From assembly GCA_965206015.1 (NCBI GenBank), contig CBDBIW010000016.1, forward strand, positions 868,001 to 932,000: DNA of 64,000 nt. The letters are read 5' to 3'. The DNA comes from JAJCYL01 sp965206015. Lineage in GTDB: Bacteria > Bacteroidota > Bacteroidia > Cytophagales > Cyclobacteriaceae. The notes under the pieces were generated by a model, which was not told the DNA's origin, made no database searches, and was given only the letters and a program-made list of their open reading frames with translations. Shown in pieces: positions 16,578-24,969 of the stretch (the stretch's first letter is position 1; every line of letters starts with the position of its first letter). A program made the position numbers and the translations under genes.

Positions 16578-16700
16578 TGAGTTCATTTCCCCCCCGATCT
16601 GTACTCCACCCTGCCAAAGACAATCTTCTCGATGTAGGCCTCGCTCAGGGGCGGAAACTCATCGGACAGCATGGCCAGAATGGCCTCGTTGGTAATTTGT
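16578..16700 (-). pseudogene. GC-rich C-terminal fragment
   Basis: The minus strand encodes ITNEAILAMLSDEFPPLSEA then YIEKIVFGRVEYRSGGK and TGA. GC content is visibly high, like 15650-15840. There is no start and no continuation upstream, so this is a tail only. It may come from the same imported segment as the remnant at 15602-15959. Not recognised. Confidence 0.35.
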
Positions 16701-16754
16701 AATCTTTTGCTGATGACATGGAATGAGCTAAGTAATAAGCGACGTCTATATCAA

Positions 16755-16774
16755 TTGGTATATTTTGGTATATT
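16755..16774. repeat. 10-bp perfect tandem duplication
   Basis: TTGGTATATT twice in direct succession. Because 10 is not a multiple of three, the duplication itself shifts the SDR-like frame and may have helped kill the gene. Confidence 0.75.
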
Positions 16775-16941
16775 TCTCAGAGAAGAATCATCAAGAAGAT
16801 CAATTTCGATTACGGATATCCTGCCATTTAAAGATTTAGTAGGGTCAAATCGACTTACATCCCTAACGCAGCAGACGACATGACGGCCTTGTTCCACTAA
16901 AAAGGGAAGAAGTCGCTTGCCAATATAATACGACCCGCCTT
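16756..16941 (-). pseudogene. NAD(P)-binding SDR/NmrA-like fragment
   Basis: The minus strand reads GGSYYIGKRLLPFLVEQGRH, VVCCVRDVSRFDPTKSLNGR, then ISVIEIDLLDDSSLRNI. This is the first half of an extended SDR Rossmann fold (GATGYIGxRLLPxLLExGHxV...CxVR). The first strand is lost, and the frame dies at 16756 in a 10-bp tandem duplication (TTGGTATATT at 16755-16764 and 16765-16774). Confidence 0.6.
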
Positions 16942-17310
16942 AAGTACAAATCGGATTAAATGATAACATTGGTTCTATGATTCTTCACAATGGTTATGCT
17001 TCTGGTTCTTTTATTACTCTTACAGCATTTCTATAGAAAAAGAATTTTAGTGGCGACGTCATCGCTTATGTTCTTGTACCTCAGCAAACAGTAACCATAC
17101 CAGAATTAGATTTTGTCGGTTAGCCTCAAAACGATCAATCAGTGGATATCGAATTAGCTCTTGGAAAATTAATGTGCTTTAGATTTGCCGGATGATTGGC
17201 AGCAATCGATTCTTCTATCAATTTGAACGTAATACCATTATCTGCTTGGGATTATGGTATTTAAAATTAGATTATCGCTATCTTGCAGAGCCCCAAAATA
17301 GAAAAACCGG
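16942..17310. other. Noncoding stretch
   Basis: I see no protein-like frame, RNA gene or repeat over these 369 bases on either strand. Probably decayed sequence. Confidence 0.4.
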
Positions 17311-17358
17311 GAACACTAAAAAGGCTGCTTTTTTAAAAAAGCAGCCTTTTTAGTGTTC
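17311..17358. terminator. Perfect 48-bp palindrome, bidirectional terminator
   Basis: The left arm 17311-17334 (GAACACTAAAAAGGCTGC plus six T) and the right arm 17335-17358 are exact reverse complements with no spacer. On the minus strand the stem ends in a T-rich stretch 51 bases behind the stop of the acidic lipoprotein, so it likely terminates that gene. Confidence 0.8.
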
Positions 17359-17409
17359 AATTGAGACCTCTGAAACGACGGCCTCTTTCGAAAGTTCGAT
17401 TTACAAAAT

Positions 17410-18024
17410 CTATTGCTTCGTGAATTCTATTTCCATTGCAGTTGCCTGAATATTGTCAAGGCCACGAGGCATAGTTGCATCAATAGGTAATGGAATTGTA
17501 GCTGTCCCGGTTAAGCTGTTCCCGTTAAGGCTGTATGGTGTCATCACAACTGGGAAAGGTGGGTCAATGATAGTCAAGGTAAAAGTTGCGCCGTCAGCAG
17601 ATACTTTCCATGAACCTTGAATTTCTTCTCCATCCTCTCCTAAACAAACATAAAAGGACTGGCCACTATCCCTCAACTCAATAGCAGCATTATTATCGTC
17701 ATCACAAGGTGCTCTACCAACAATAGTATCTTTTAACAAATCTGTTACCGGGGCTCCAACGGGAAAAACCTGATCCTCAGTACCAGTTATATTTCCACCA
17801 GCATCGACAACCGGAAGAGTAACGGTAATCTCTTGATTAACGGTTGCGGACTTAAAAACGTAAGTTCCAACCAAAGAATCTGCTGTTGGTTCATCATCAT
17901 TGTTGTCATCATCATCGTCACCGCAAGCGGCCATAGAGGCTACAATAAGCAGGCAGAGTAATCTTGAAAGATATTTCAGGATGTTTACTTTTTTCAGGAT
18001 GTTTACTTTTTTCATAGTTGTCAT
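17410..18024 (-). CDS. Acidic lipoprotein, lipocalin-like
   Basis: 204 residues from ATG 18024 (a TTG at 18045 is less likely). After MTTMKK the hexapeptide VNILKK/VNILKY is doubled by an 18-bp tandem duplication. The signal ends ASMAAC with lipid-anchor Cys 34, followed by G and a D/N/E-rich stretch (GDDDDDNNDDE). In Bacteroidota an acidic run right behind the Cys acts as a surface-export signal, so an outer-leaflet location is likely. The body (LVGTYVFKSATVNQEITVTL, then IQGSWKVSADGATFTLTII) looks like a small lipocalin-like beta-barrel. Function unknown. The perfect palindrome at 17311-17358 ends its transcript. Confidence 0.8.
   Translation of the reverse strand: MTTMKKVNILKKVNILKYLSRLLCLLIVASMAACGDDDDDNNDDEPTADSLVGTYVFKSATVNQEITVTLPVVDAGGNITGTEDQVFPVGAPVTDLLKDTIVGRAPCDDDNNAAIELRDSGQSFYVCLGEDGEEIQGSWKVSADGATFTLTIIDPPFPVVMTPYSLNGNSLTGTATIPLPIDATMPRGLDNIQATAMEIEFTKQ
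17975..18010. repeat. 18-bp perfect tandem duplication near a start codon
   Basis: TTCAGGATGTTTACTTTT occurs at 17975-17992 and 17993-18010, in frame near the N-terminus of the lipoprotein gene; it doubles KKVNIL. Confidence 0.9.
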
Positions 18025-18136
18025 TTTTTTTGAATAATTGCTCAAATAAAAGATTATTCTACGAGAAATAATAACAGGTATTTGATTTCTTATTTTTTTG
18101 AGTGTGAAACATCGGATTTATAAGCTGATATCAATT

Positions 18137-19290
18137 GTAAAAACCATTTATTAATAAGAGCATTATTTAGTTCTTATTATTTTTATTTATTGTATCTTTA
18201 CAGTATGAAAACAAAGGTAAAGAAGCGCAAAAACAAACAAGCACAAGAGGAGACACGGTTTAGAGTAGCAGAATATTTGCCAAAGAAGTTAGGGACACAA
18301 AAGCAAGCCAGTATTGTTTTTGGAATAACAGAGCCAGGGGTGAACAAGATTTGGGCTATCTATAAGCAAGGAGGAAAAAGAGCTTTAAGGAGTAAAAAAC
18401 GAGGAGTTCAAGGAGGTAATAAGTTAAAGAAAGACCAAGCTTATCAAGTGCGTCAGTTAATCAAGGACAAATTACCAGATCAGTTGAAGCTCCCTTTTGG
18501 TTTATGGACCCGAGAAGCAGTACAACAACTCATTGCTATAAAGTATGGCGTAGAATTATCCCGTTGGCAAGTGGGTCGTTATTTAAAGAAATGGGGATAT
18601 ACACCTCAGAAGCCTATAAAAAAAGCTTTTGAACAAAAACCTGAAAAGGTTCAAAAGTGGTTGGAGCAAGAGTATCCATCTATAAAAAGGCGAGCTGTCC
18701 GAGAGAAGGCTGTTATTTACTTTGGAGATGAAACAGGCTGTAGAAGCACCCATCAAGCAGGGAGGAGTTATGCACCAAAAGGAAAAACACCGATGATTAT
18801 GGCAACAGGAAAACGCTTTACAGTCCATATGATTTCTGCTATTAGCAATAGAGGTCATTTACAATTCATGTTGATGGATGCAGGATTTAATAGCGAAGTG
18901 TTTCAAACCTTTTTAGAGCAAATGATAAAATACAGTAAACAAAAAGTGTTCTTTATAACAGACAATCATCCCGCCCATAAAACTAAAAAGCTAAACCAAT
19001 GGTTAGAAGAAAATAAACAAAGGATAGAAGTTTTCTTTATTCCACCTTATTCACCTGAACTGAACCCACAAGAATACCTAAACCAAGATTTGAAAACAAA
19101 TATCATAGGAAAGAAAAGGGCTATAAACAAAGAACAGCTCAAAAAAAACATCAATAATTTTATGAGCAAAAGAAAAAAGGATAAACCTCAAGTGAAAAAA
19201 TATTTTCATCATAGGAACGCTCAGTATGCTGCCTAGAAAATTCATACGAACTTATTAACCTAACGATTAATAATAGTAAAAACCATTTAT
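18137..19290 (+). mobile_element. IS630-family insertion sequence with 15-bp flanking direct repeats
   Basis: An intact transposase gene is enclosed by imperfect inverted ends (TTATTAAT at 18148-18155, its complement at 19266-19273, then loosely matching AGTTC/GAAC blocks). Identical 15-base direct repeats GTAAAAACCATTTAT lie at 18137-18151 and 19276-19290. IS630 elements normally duplicate only TA, so a 15-base repeat is unusual. The element separates the acidic lipoprotein gene from the TonB receptor and lies about 40 bases before the receptor's start codon. Confidence 0.85.
18205..19236 (+). CDS. IS630-family transposase
   Basis: 343 residues from ATG 18205. The N-terminal third is helix-turn-helix DNA-binding (EYLPKKLGTQKQASIVFGIT, then a second winged helix FGLWTREAVQQLIAIKYGVE). 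The DDE/D catalytic core shows IYFGDETGC, FFITDNHPAHK and IPPYSPELNPQEYLNQDLK, all complete. Length is normal and there is no frameshift, so the element may still be active. The lysine-rich, AT-rich coding style is slightly different from the neighbouring receptor gene. Confidence 0.95.
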   Translation: MKTKVKKRKNKQAQEETRFRVAEYLPKKLGTQKQASIVFGITEPGVNKIWAIYKQGGKRALRSKKRGVQGGNKLKKDQAYQVRQLIKDKLPDQLKLPFGLWTREAVQQLIAIKYGVELSRWQVGRYLKKWGYTPQKPIKKAFEQKPEKVQKWLEQEYPSIKRRAVREKAVIYFGDETGCRSTHQAGRSYAPKGKTPMIMATGKRFTVHMISAISNRGHLQFMLMDAGFNSEVFQTFLEQMIKYSKQKVFFITDNHPAHKTKKLNQWLEENKQRIEVFFIPPYSPELNPQEYLNQDLKTNIIGKKRAINKEQLKKNINNFMSKRKKDKPQVKKYFHHRNAQYAA

Positions 19291-19330
19291 CTTAGCCGGA
19301 ATTTATTTTAACCTTATATACTCTCCCCGC

Positions 19331-22117
19331 ATGAAGGTCAAAATTGCATTAACCACAGTCTTAACGTGTTTCCTTTTAATCAATACATACGCTCAGAGCA
19401 TCATTCGTGGCACTGTTACGGATGAGAGTGGCGATGCATTAATAGGTGTTAACATAAAAATCAAAGATAAGCTCGTCGGAACTATCACCGATGCATCAGG
19501 CCAGTTTAATCTTAACACAAATTCTACTCTCCCCTTCACAATTTTTTTTTCCAGTGTAGGGTATAATGGGCAGGAAGTTAAAATCACAGAAACTGAGACA
19601 AACCTGAATCTACAATTGATAGAAGCAACAATCCTCGGGCAGGAGGTTGTTGTTTCAGCCTCCAGGTTTGAAGAAAGCATTCTAGAGTCTCCTGTGTCAA
19701 TTGAAAAACTAGACATTCTCGCTATTCGAAATACTCCGGCAAGAGATTTTTATGAAGGAATCTCACATTTGAAGGGAGTGGATATTCATAAAATGAGCTT
19801 CACTTTTAAAACCATTAATACGCGGGGTTTTAATGGCAATACCAATTTTAGGGTAAATCAAATCATAGACGGTGTTGACAATGCAATCCCCGGTTTGAGC
19901 TTTGCGGCAGGAAATATATTTGGCATCCCTCCCCTTGATGTTGAGAGTGTTGAACTTCTGGTTGGTGCTTCATCCGCACTATATGGCGCAGGAGGCGTTA
20001 ATGGAACTGTTTTAATGCAAAGTAAAAACCCGTTCGAATACCAGGGACTAAGTGCTTCAGTGCAAACGGGAATAATGCATGTAGGAGCTGAATATCGCGA
20101 TAATCCTGCTCCAATGTACGACTTTAGCCTGCGCTATGCCAAAGCCATTAATGATCGATTCGCTTTCAAATGGAATATAAACTACGTTAGTGCCGTTGAC
20201 TGGCATGCATTGGACACACGTGATCGAACAAATCCAAATGATCCGACATTAACGCGGCAATCCAATGAGGGATATGATGGGGTAAATACTTACGGCGATG
20301 AAGTAAGCATTAACTTAAAAGATATAGCCCCCGCAGTGGCTGCTGGTGCTGCTGAAACTCAGGGACTCTCCCCGGGCACTCCTGAATATAATTCTTTTGT
20401 TCAGGGAATTGTTGATCAATTTCCAGATCAAAACGTTACCCGAACAGGCTATCTGGAAGATCAGTTTGTTGACTACGACACAAAGAATTTACTTTCCAAT
20501 CTCTCACTACACTATAGAATTAACGAGGAGTTGGAATTGAGTGGTCAGGTAGGCTTCGGCAAAGGCACTACAGTCTATACTGCTCAAAACCGTTTTTCAC
20601 TCAAGAATTTTAATGCCTGGAATGGTAAACTGGAGTTAAGAAGTTCGGATTTTTTTATCCGAGCCTGGGGTATTCAGGAAAATGCAGGAGACACGTATGA
20701 TGCAGGCAATACCGCAATTTTTCTCAACAGTGCATGGAAAGACGATGCCGTTTGGTTTCAGGATTATATTACGGGCTTTAGCCAGACCTTTTTACTAACC
20801 GGCAACCTGGACGCCGGCTATGATTTTGGAAGACTACTGGCTGATAACAGATTGGCAAACGGTACGATGGCAAATCCTAATAGCCCGGCAATTCCTTTGC
20901 CGGGATCGGCCGAGTTTGATGCACTACGCGATCAGATTCGGGAAACCAACCTGGACGAAACGCTTACTGGTAGCCGCATTGTCGATAAAACTACCATGTT
21001 CAACCTGGAGGCAGTCTATAATTTTAAAAGAAATGTGAGTTTCGCAGACATTATGGTTGGGGTCAGTCAGCGGTTTTATAACATCAATTCCGAAGGGTCG
21101 ATCTTCTTTGATGAGCCCGGGAATCCGGTGAGGATAAATCAATTTGGAGCATTTGTACAGATCACTAAAAAAGTTATTGGAGATCAGATCAAAGTAACCG
21201 GGTCAGCGAGATATGATAAGAATGAATTTTTCGAAGGCAGGGTAACACCCCGATTTTCACTTGTCTTTAAACCGTGGCTGGACAAAGATCACTTTTTCCG
21301 CGGTTCAGTTCAAACGGCCTTTAGATTTCCGGCAATTCAAGATCAGTGGACTGATCTCGATGTAGGGCTCTTCAAAGTCATTGGAGGTGTAAAAGCCGTT
21401 CATAATAAATACAATTTTGATGAAAACCCAGTCTACACACTTACCGGAGCTAATCCCGTGGTCGACCGCCCGGATACAACCTCCGGGGAATTTGTTGTGC
21501 CCACCTACAAAGCTGAGAGGGTTGTTGCTTTGGAAGCCGGCTATAAAGGACTTTTTGGTGAAAAATTACTGGTGGACACTTATGTCTATGTGAACACCTT
21601 TAATGGTTTTATCAATTTCATAAACCTCGCCCAAAACCCATATCAGCCCAATGAACAATTATACCGAACAAGTATCTCAAATGATCAACCTGTTACCGCT
21701 TACGGTGGGGCCTTTGGTGCAGATTATTTGATGCCAAAGGGCTATGTGGTAAAAGGAAGTGTAGCTTTTAATGGCATTGAAGCCCTGGATGAGGCCAGTG
21801 CACAGGCAGAATTTAACACCCCTCAGTGGAGACTCAATTTTGGTTTCTCTAATCGCAATGTTTATAAAAACATTGGCTTCTCCATCAACTGGAGGTGGCA
21901 GCAAGAATTCCTGTGGGAATCATCTGCCGGTACTGGTATGATTCCCGCGTATAATACTCTTGATGCACAGGTGAGCTATAAGTGGAAACATTTAAAGGGT
22001 ATAGTGAAAATTGGGGGTAATAATATTCTTAACAATTACTATCAGACAGGTTTTGCCAATCCAACCATTGGTGGACTTTATTACATGTCATGGTCGTTTG
22101 ATGAGTTGCTGAATTAG
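19331..22117 (+). CDS. TonB-dependent receptor
   Basis: 928 residues. A signal peptide (MKVKIALTTVLTCFLLINTYAQ) is followed by a CarboxypepD-regulatory-like domain (residues 25-105, GTVTDESGDALIGVNIKIKD), a plug (about 108-235, EVVVSASRFEESILESPVSI, then NTRGFNGNTNFRVNQIIDGV) and a 22-strand-type barrel. The protein is an outer-membrane transporter powered by TonB; the plug wording (ESVELLVGASSALYGAGGVN) is of the general type and the substrate is unclear. No SusD partner is adjacent. The IS630 element lies directly upstream, and the gene ends in a 4-base overlap (TTAG) with the convergent pgl stop. Confidence 0.93.
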   Translation: MKVKIALTTVLTCFLLINTYAQSIIRGTVTDESGDALIGVNIKIKDKLVGTITDASGQFNLNTNSTLPFTIFFSSVGYNGQEVKITETETNLNLQLIEATILGQEVVVSASRFEESILESPVSIEKLDILAIRNTPARDFYEGISHLKGVDIHKMSFTFKTINTRGFNGNTNFRVNQIIDGVDNAIPGLSFAAGNIFGIPPLDVESVELLVGASSALYGAGGVNGTVLMQSKNPFEYQGLSASVQTGIMHVGAEYRDNPAPMYDFSLRYAKAINDRFAFKWNINYVSAVDWHALDTRDRTNPNDPTLTRQSNEGYDGVNTYGDEVSINLKDIAPAVAAGAAETQGLSPGTPEYNSFVQGIVDQFPDQNVTRTGYLEDQFVDYDTKNLLSNLSLHYRINEELELSGQVGFGKGTTVYTAQNRFSLKNFNAWNGKLELRSSDFFIRAWGIQENAGDTYDAGNTAIFLNSAWKDDAVWFQDYITGFSQTFLLTGNLDAGYDFGRLLADNRLANGTMANPNSPAIPLPGSAEFDALRDQIRETNLDETLTGSRIVDKTTMFNLEAVYNFKRNVSFADIMVGVSQRFYNINSEGSIFFDEPGNPVRINQFGAFVQITKKVIGDQIKVTGSARYDKNEFFEGRVTPRFSLVFKPWLDKDHFFRGSVQTAFRFPAIQDQWTDLDVGLFKVIGGVKAVHNKYNFDENPVYTLTGANPVVDRPDTTSGEFVVPTYKAERVVALEAGYKGLFGEKLLVDTYVYVNTFNGFINFINLAQNPYQPNEQLYRTSISNDQPVTAYGGAFGADYLMPKGYVVKGSVAFNGIEALDEASAQAEFNTPQWRLNFGFSNRNVYKNIGFSINWRWQQEFLWESSAGTGMIPAYNTLDAQVSYKWKHLKGIVKIGGNNILNNYYQTGFANPTIGGLYYMSWSFDELLN

Positions 22118-22821
22118 GCAAGGTATTGTCCCGCAGCTTCATCTAACCACCAAATTAATTTTCCATTAGATGGATTGATGTGTGAAGCAGGATAGTGAGC
22201 TTCTTTATTGAATTGTATCTGTCTGATCGTCTCTGCCTTTGATGCTCCGGTTACCAGGAGTGATACCTGTTTTGCGTTATTAATTACTGGTCCAGTCAAG
22301 GTAATTCTCTTTTGCCCACTTGTTGGATGATGAGCTACCCCGCAAATGCGTGTTGACGTGAGAAGCTCCATCTGATCTGGGAAAATAGATGCAGTGTGCC
22401 CGTCATCTCCCATCCCGAGTATTATCAAGTCAAATTGAGGCAACTGATTATTTGCCCGCAAGTTCGTTTTGATTTCAGCACCATAGCGCTTTGCTTCATC
22501 CACCGGGTCATTTTCACCTAACACTCTATGAATGTCTGGCACACTACTCAACCGTCCAAATAAGATATCATTTGCTGCGCCATAATTACTTTCGGAGTCC
22601 CCAGGAGGCACACACCTTTCATCACCCCAATAGATATGTAAGTGAGGCCAATTAATTACTTCATTAAATTCCGAGGCTAATATTTCAAAGAGCAATTTCG
22701 GTGTACTCCCTCCAGATAATGCAATGGTGTACTCATCATTTTGATCAATTTGGCTGGCTAAATATTTAGCGAAATTGTGCGCTACCTCTTCTGAGTTTTT
22801 AAACTTACGTACCTCCATCAT
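22114..22821 (-). CDS. pgl: 6-phosphogluconolactonase
   Basis: 235 residues, DevB/SOL type. It hydrolyses 6-phosphogluconolactone in the oxidative pentose phosphate pathway. Motifs are TIALSGGSTPKLLFEILASE at the phosphate site, HIYWGDERCVPPGDSESNYG and LGMGDDGHTASIFPD, all intact. Usually it follows zwf; here it is preceded by a broken paaK fragment, so zwf must lie elsewhere. Confidence 0.95.
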   Translation of the reverse strand: MMEVRKFKNSEEVAHNFAKYLASQIDQNDEYTIALSGGSTPKLLFEILASEFNEVINWPHLHIYWGDERCVPPGDSESNYGAANDILFGRLSSVPDIHRVLGENDPVDEAKRYGAEIKTNLRANNQLPQFDLIILGMGDDGHTASIFPDQMELLTSTRICGVAHHPTSGQKRITLTGPVINNAKQVSLLVTGASKAETIRQIQFNKEAHYPASHINPSNGKLIWWLDEAAGQYLA

Positions 22822-22843
22822 CTATTTTCTTTGATCCTCTATT

Positions 22844-23400
22844 CTACTTGATTTTCCTCCTATACTTAATAGGAACATCTCCCCTGCCTACTAAATTAAT
22901 AGTCATATTTAAACCAATCTGATCTTTTATCCTTTTCTGTAACTGCCCTTTTACCTTATTTGGAAAATCACTCTCCTCATCAAATTCAATATTGTTATAA
23001 ACATCGTCATTAAATTCAACACGGACCTCCACTTCGTATAGGCTGTTCTTTCTTATAGATGTTTGTAGCCTTTACTCTTAACCCTTTTTCCACTTCAGTT
23101 CTCAAAGCCTCTGTCCGTGGTTCGGCCTCCAGCACCGCATATTTTAAATTCAATTTAGTACCAAGCTTTTTTGTTTCTTTTGCCAAAGTGAGTGTATAAG
23201 ATGGCGTACAGGAAATAACCTCGGAACCAAGATCCTCCAGCAACATCAATTGACGGTCAGCCCTTCCTCCGGATACTGGAACAACGGACATGCCCAGTTT
23301 CTCAGCACCATAATGTAAGCCCAGTCCACCAGTAAACAATCCGTAGCCATAGGCATTATGCAGTTTCATACCCGGCCGTGCACCGGCAGCAACGAGAGAC
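22844..23400 (-). pseudogene. Phenylacetate-CoA ligase, truncated with internal deletion
   Basis: Two pieces of one enzyme are present. The upstream piece reads NAYGYGLFTGGLGLHYGAEK, LGMSVVPVSGGRADRQLMLL and ISCTPSYTLTLA, the core of PaaK-type AMP ligases. It runs to VKATNIYKKEQPIRSGGPC and stops. The downstream piece, overlapping in another frame, gives MEVRVEFNDDVYNNIEFDEE and DQIGLNMTINLVGRGDVP, the C-terminal domain. The first 140 or so residues and roughly 130 residues between the pieces (including the AMP-binding YGLTE-like motif) are missing. It cannot be active. Confidence 0.75.
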
Positions 23401-23411
23401 CGGGGGTCGAG

Positions 23412-23525
23412 TTATGTAGATTGATCATACAACGTCATTAATTGATATGATCCACCTTCAGTAATTTCTTCTACTGTCACCAAGTTATAGTTATCATATA
23501 CATCAGCGGTCACTAACAAGCGAGG
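23412..23525 (-). pseudogene. Short C-terminal fragment
   Basis: PRLLVTADVYDNYNLVTVEE then ITEGGSYQLMTLYDQST and TAA, preceded in frame by a stop. Protein-like, but too short to name. Confidence 0.3.
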
Positions 23526-23592
23526 TTAAATAGTGATAATATTAATTTAAGTGATAAAGGATGGTCACTTATTCCCTTGCGTTCGATCCCTT

Positions 23593-24645
23593 TCAGGTTC
23601 CTTTGCAATAAGTACTAATACGTTGTATACTAATTAATTCACCCTTTTCGACGGACATTTGCCATGCCTCACAAGCTGCAGCCATATCTCCAATTTTAAA
23701 GTGAACTTCACCTAAATAGTAAAATACCTCATCAACCTCCGAATCTTCATAAATCGCTCTTTTCAAAAGACCCAAAGCGGCTTCAAATTCATTTTGTTTT
23801 AATCTTAAAATAGCACGATTTCGGTACGCCCAGCCATTAAACGGGTCCATCCGTATACTCTCGCTTATATCTGCCTCGCCTAGCACGAGACTGTCCATCT
23901 GCAAATAAACATACCCTCGGTTATTTAAGAAATAAGGATCATTAGGAGTTTGGTCCAGAGCTTTATTAGCTAGCTGCAAGGCTAATGCTGAATTTAATTC
24001 CTCAATTGCAATGAGTGCCAAAGCATTGTAAGTACTGCCTTGTGTGGGGTCTATTGCCAGTGCTTTGTTTAAATAAAGCTTGGCTGAGTCAAAATCCTTT
24101 TGATAGTAATGGATAGTACCAATGTTAATAGGTACCTCCACACTGGATGGGTCAATTGAGCCTGCCTTTGAAAAGGCTTCGATCGCTCCCCGGTAATCTT
24201 TGGCTTTTGATTTGACCAGGCCCTGTGCGAAATAGACAGTAGAAGTATCCGGAAATGCCTTTCTTATTGTCTCCAAATCCATCAATGCTGATTCTACCCT
24301 ACCCAATTCGGAAAATGCATTTGAACGATTCAATATGGCTTCGTAGTAATCGGGCTTGATTCTAATTGCATGATTGTAGTTTTCAAGAGCCATGCCCGGT
24401 TCGTCATTCTCGTAAAAAGCAACGCCCATGTTGTTGTAAGCATCTGCGAACTCTGAATCCATTTGCAAAGCGCGATCATAGTAATCTATGGCTTCATCAT
24501 AATTACCGCTAGCCAGTGCATCATTCCCCTTAATCAATTCATTAAACTTCTCCTGATCATTATTTGAACAAGAAACGAACATACAAGCGATTAAAAGATA
24601 GAGACAATCGAAATATTTTACTTTAGCGAAAATCCGCTGCTTCAT
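23593..24645 (-). CDS. TPR-repeat lipoprotein
   Basis: 350 residues. A hydrophobic leader ends in the lipobox F23-V24-S25-C26. The rest is a run of about eight tetratricopeptide repeats (for example GNYDEAIDYYDRALQMDSEF, ADAYNNMGVAFYENDEPGMA, DYRGAIEAFSKAGSIDPSS), which form a protein-binding superhelix. It should sit in the periplasm or on the outer membrane. The partner is unknown. It is divergent from the ilv operon, with 120 bases between its start and the ilv promoter. Confidence 0.9.
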   Translation of the reverse strand: MKQRIFAKVKYFDCLYLLIACMFVSCSNNDQEKFNELIKGNDALASGNYDEAIDYYDRALQMDSEFADAYNNMGVAFYENDEPGMALENYNHAIRIKPDYYEAILNRSNAFSELGRVESALMDLETIRKAFPDTSTVYFAQGLVKSKAKDYRGAIEAFSKAGSIDPSSVEVPINIGTIHYYQKDFDSAKLYLNKALAIDPTQGSTYNALALIAIEELNSALALQLANKALDQTPNDPYFLNNRGYVYLQMDSLVLGEADISESIRMDPFNGWAYRNRAILRLKQNEFEAALGLLKRAIYEDSEVDEVFYYLGEVHFKIGDMAAACEAWQMSVEKGELISIQRISTYCKGT

Positions 24646-24765
24646 AATTCAGTATTAATTTTAAGTCATTGATATTCAATTTGTTAACAAATATTGAAAA
24701 TTAGCGAAAAATCATTGAAACATTACTTTTTGGTTCTCAGACCGAATTTTCTTACTCCCATTTCA

Positions 24766-24796
24766 TTGATTCATAGAATATTATCATATAGGTTTG
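24766..24796 (+). promoter_or_regulatory. Promoter of the ilv operon
   Basis: TTG at 24766-24768, a 20-base spacer, then TAGGTTTG at 24789-24796. This fits the Bacteroidota consensus (TTG, 17-23 bases, TAnnTTTG) in every defined position. Transcription should begin near 24803, giving a leader of about 165 bases before ilvD. Confidence 0.75.
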
Positions 24797-24797
24797 C

Positions 24798-24829
24798 ATA
24801 AGTAATAAGAACATTAAGTAATAAGAAAA
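24798..24829. repeat. 16-bp tandem duplication before the ilv leader peptide
   Basis: A 13-base core TAAGTAATAAGAA occurs at 24799-24811 and 24815-24827 with a 16-base period. The second copy abuts the ATG of the leader peptide. Confidence 0.8.
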
Positions 24830-24891
24830 TGTTGCAAAATATCATCGTCAGTATCGTCTCAATTATTGTGGATATCAGAGAACACAGATGA
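24829..24891 (+). CDS. ilv operon leader peptide (attenuator control peptide)
   Basis: Twenty codons from ATG 24829 to TGA 24889-24891: MLQNIIVSIVSIIVDIREHR. Six Ile, three Val and one Leu make half of all residues branched-chain, which is not expected by chance and is typical of ilv leader peptides. It lies between a consensus promoter and a terminator hairpin, upstream of ilvD. Ribosomes short of charged tRNA-Ile or tRNA-Val would stall within codons 5-16. The stop codon overlaps the first bases of the antiterminator strand (24889-24897), so a ribosome that finishes the peptide would cover that strand. Confidence 0.85.
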   Translation: MLQNIIVSIVSIIVDIREHR

Positions 24892-24953
24892 GAATGGTAT
24901 AGACGCACCAAGATATAAACTCAAGCCATTCTCACTAAGGGAATGGCTTTTTT
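24889..24953 (+). promoter_or_regulatory. Transcription attenuator of the ilv operon
   Basis: Terminator: AAGCCATTC (24923-24931), loop, GAATGGCTT (24941-24949), with six T ending at 24953. Antiterminator: TGAGAATGG (24889-24897) is the exact complement of CCATTCTCA (24926-24934), which includes most of the terminator's 5' arm. The two pairings exclude each other. Stalling in the leader peptide leaves 24889-24897 free, forms the antiterminator and lets RNA polymerase go on. Completion of the peptide hides that strand and lets the terminator form. A short upstream pairing (TCTCA at 24857-24861 with TGAGA) could act as the protector. Confidence 0.85.
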
Positions 24954-24969
24954 AATGTTAAGTGGTTTA

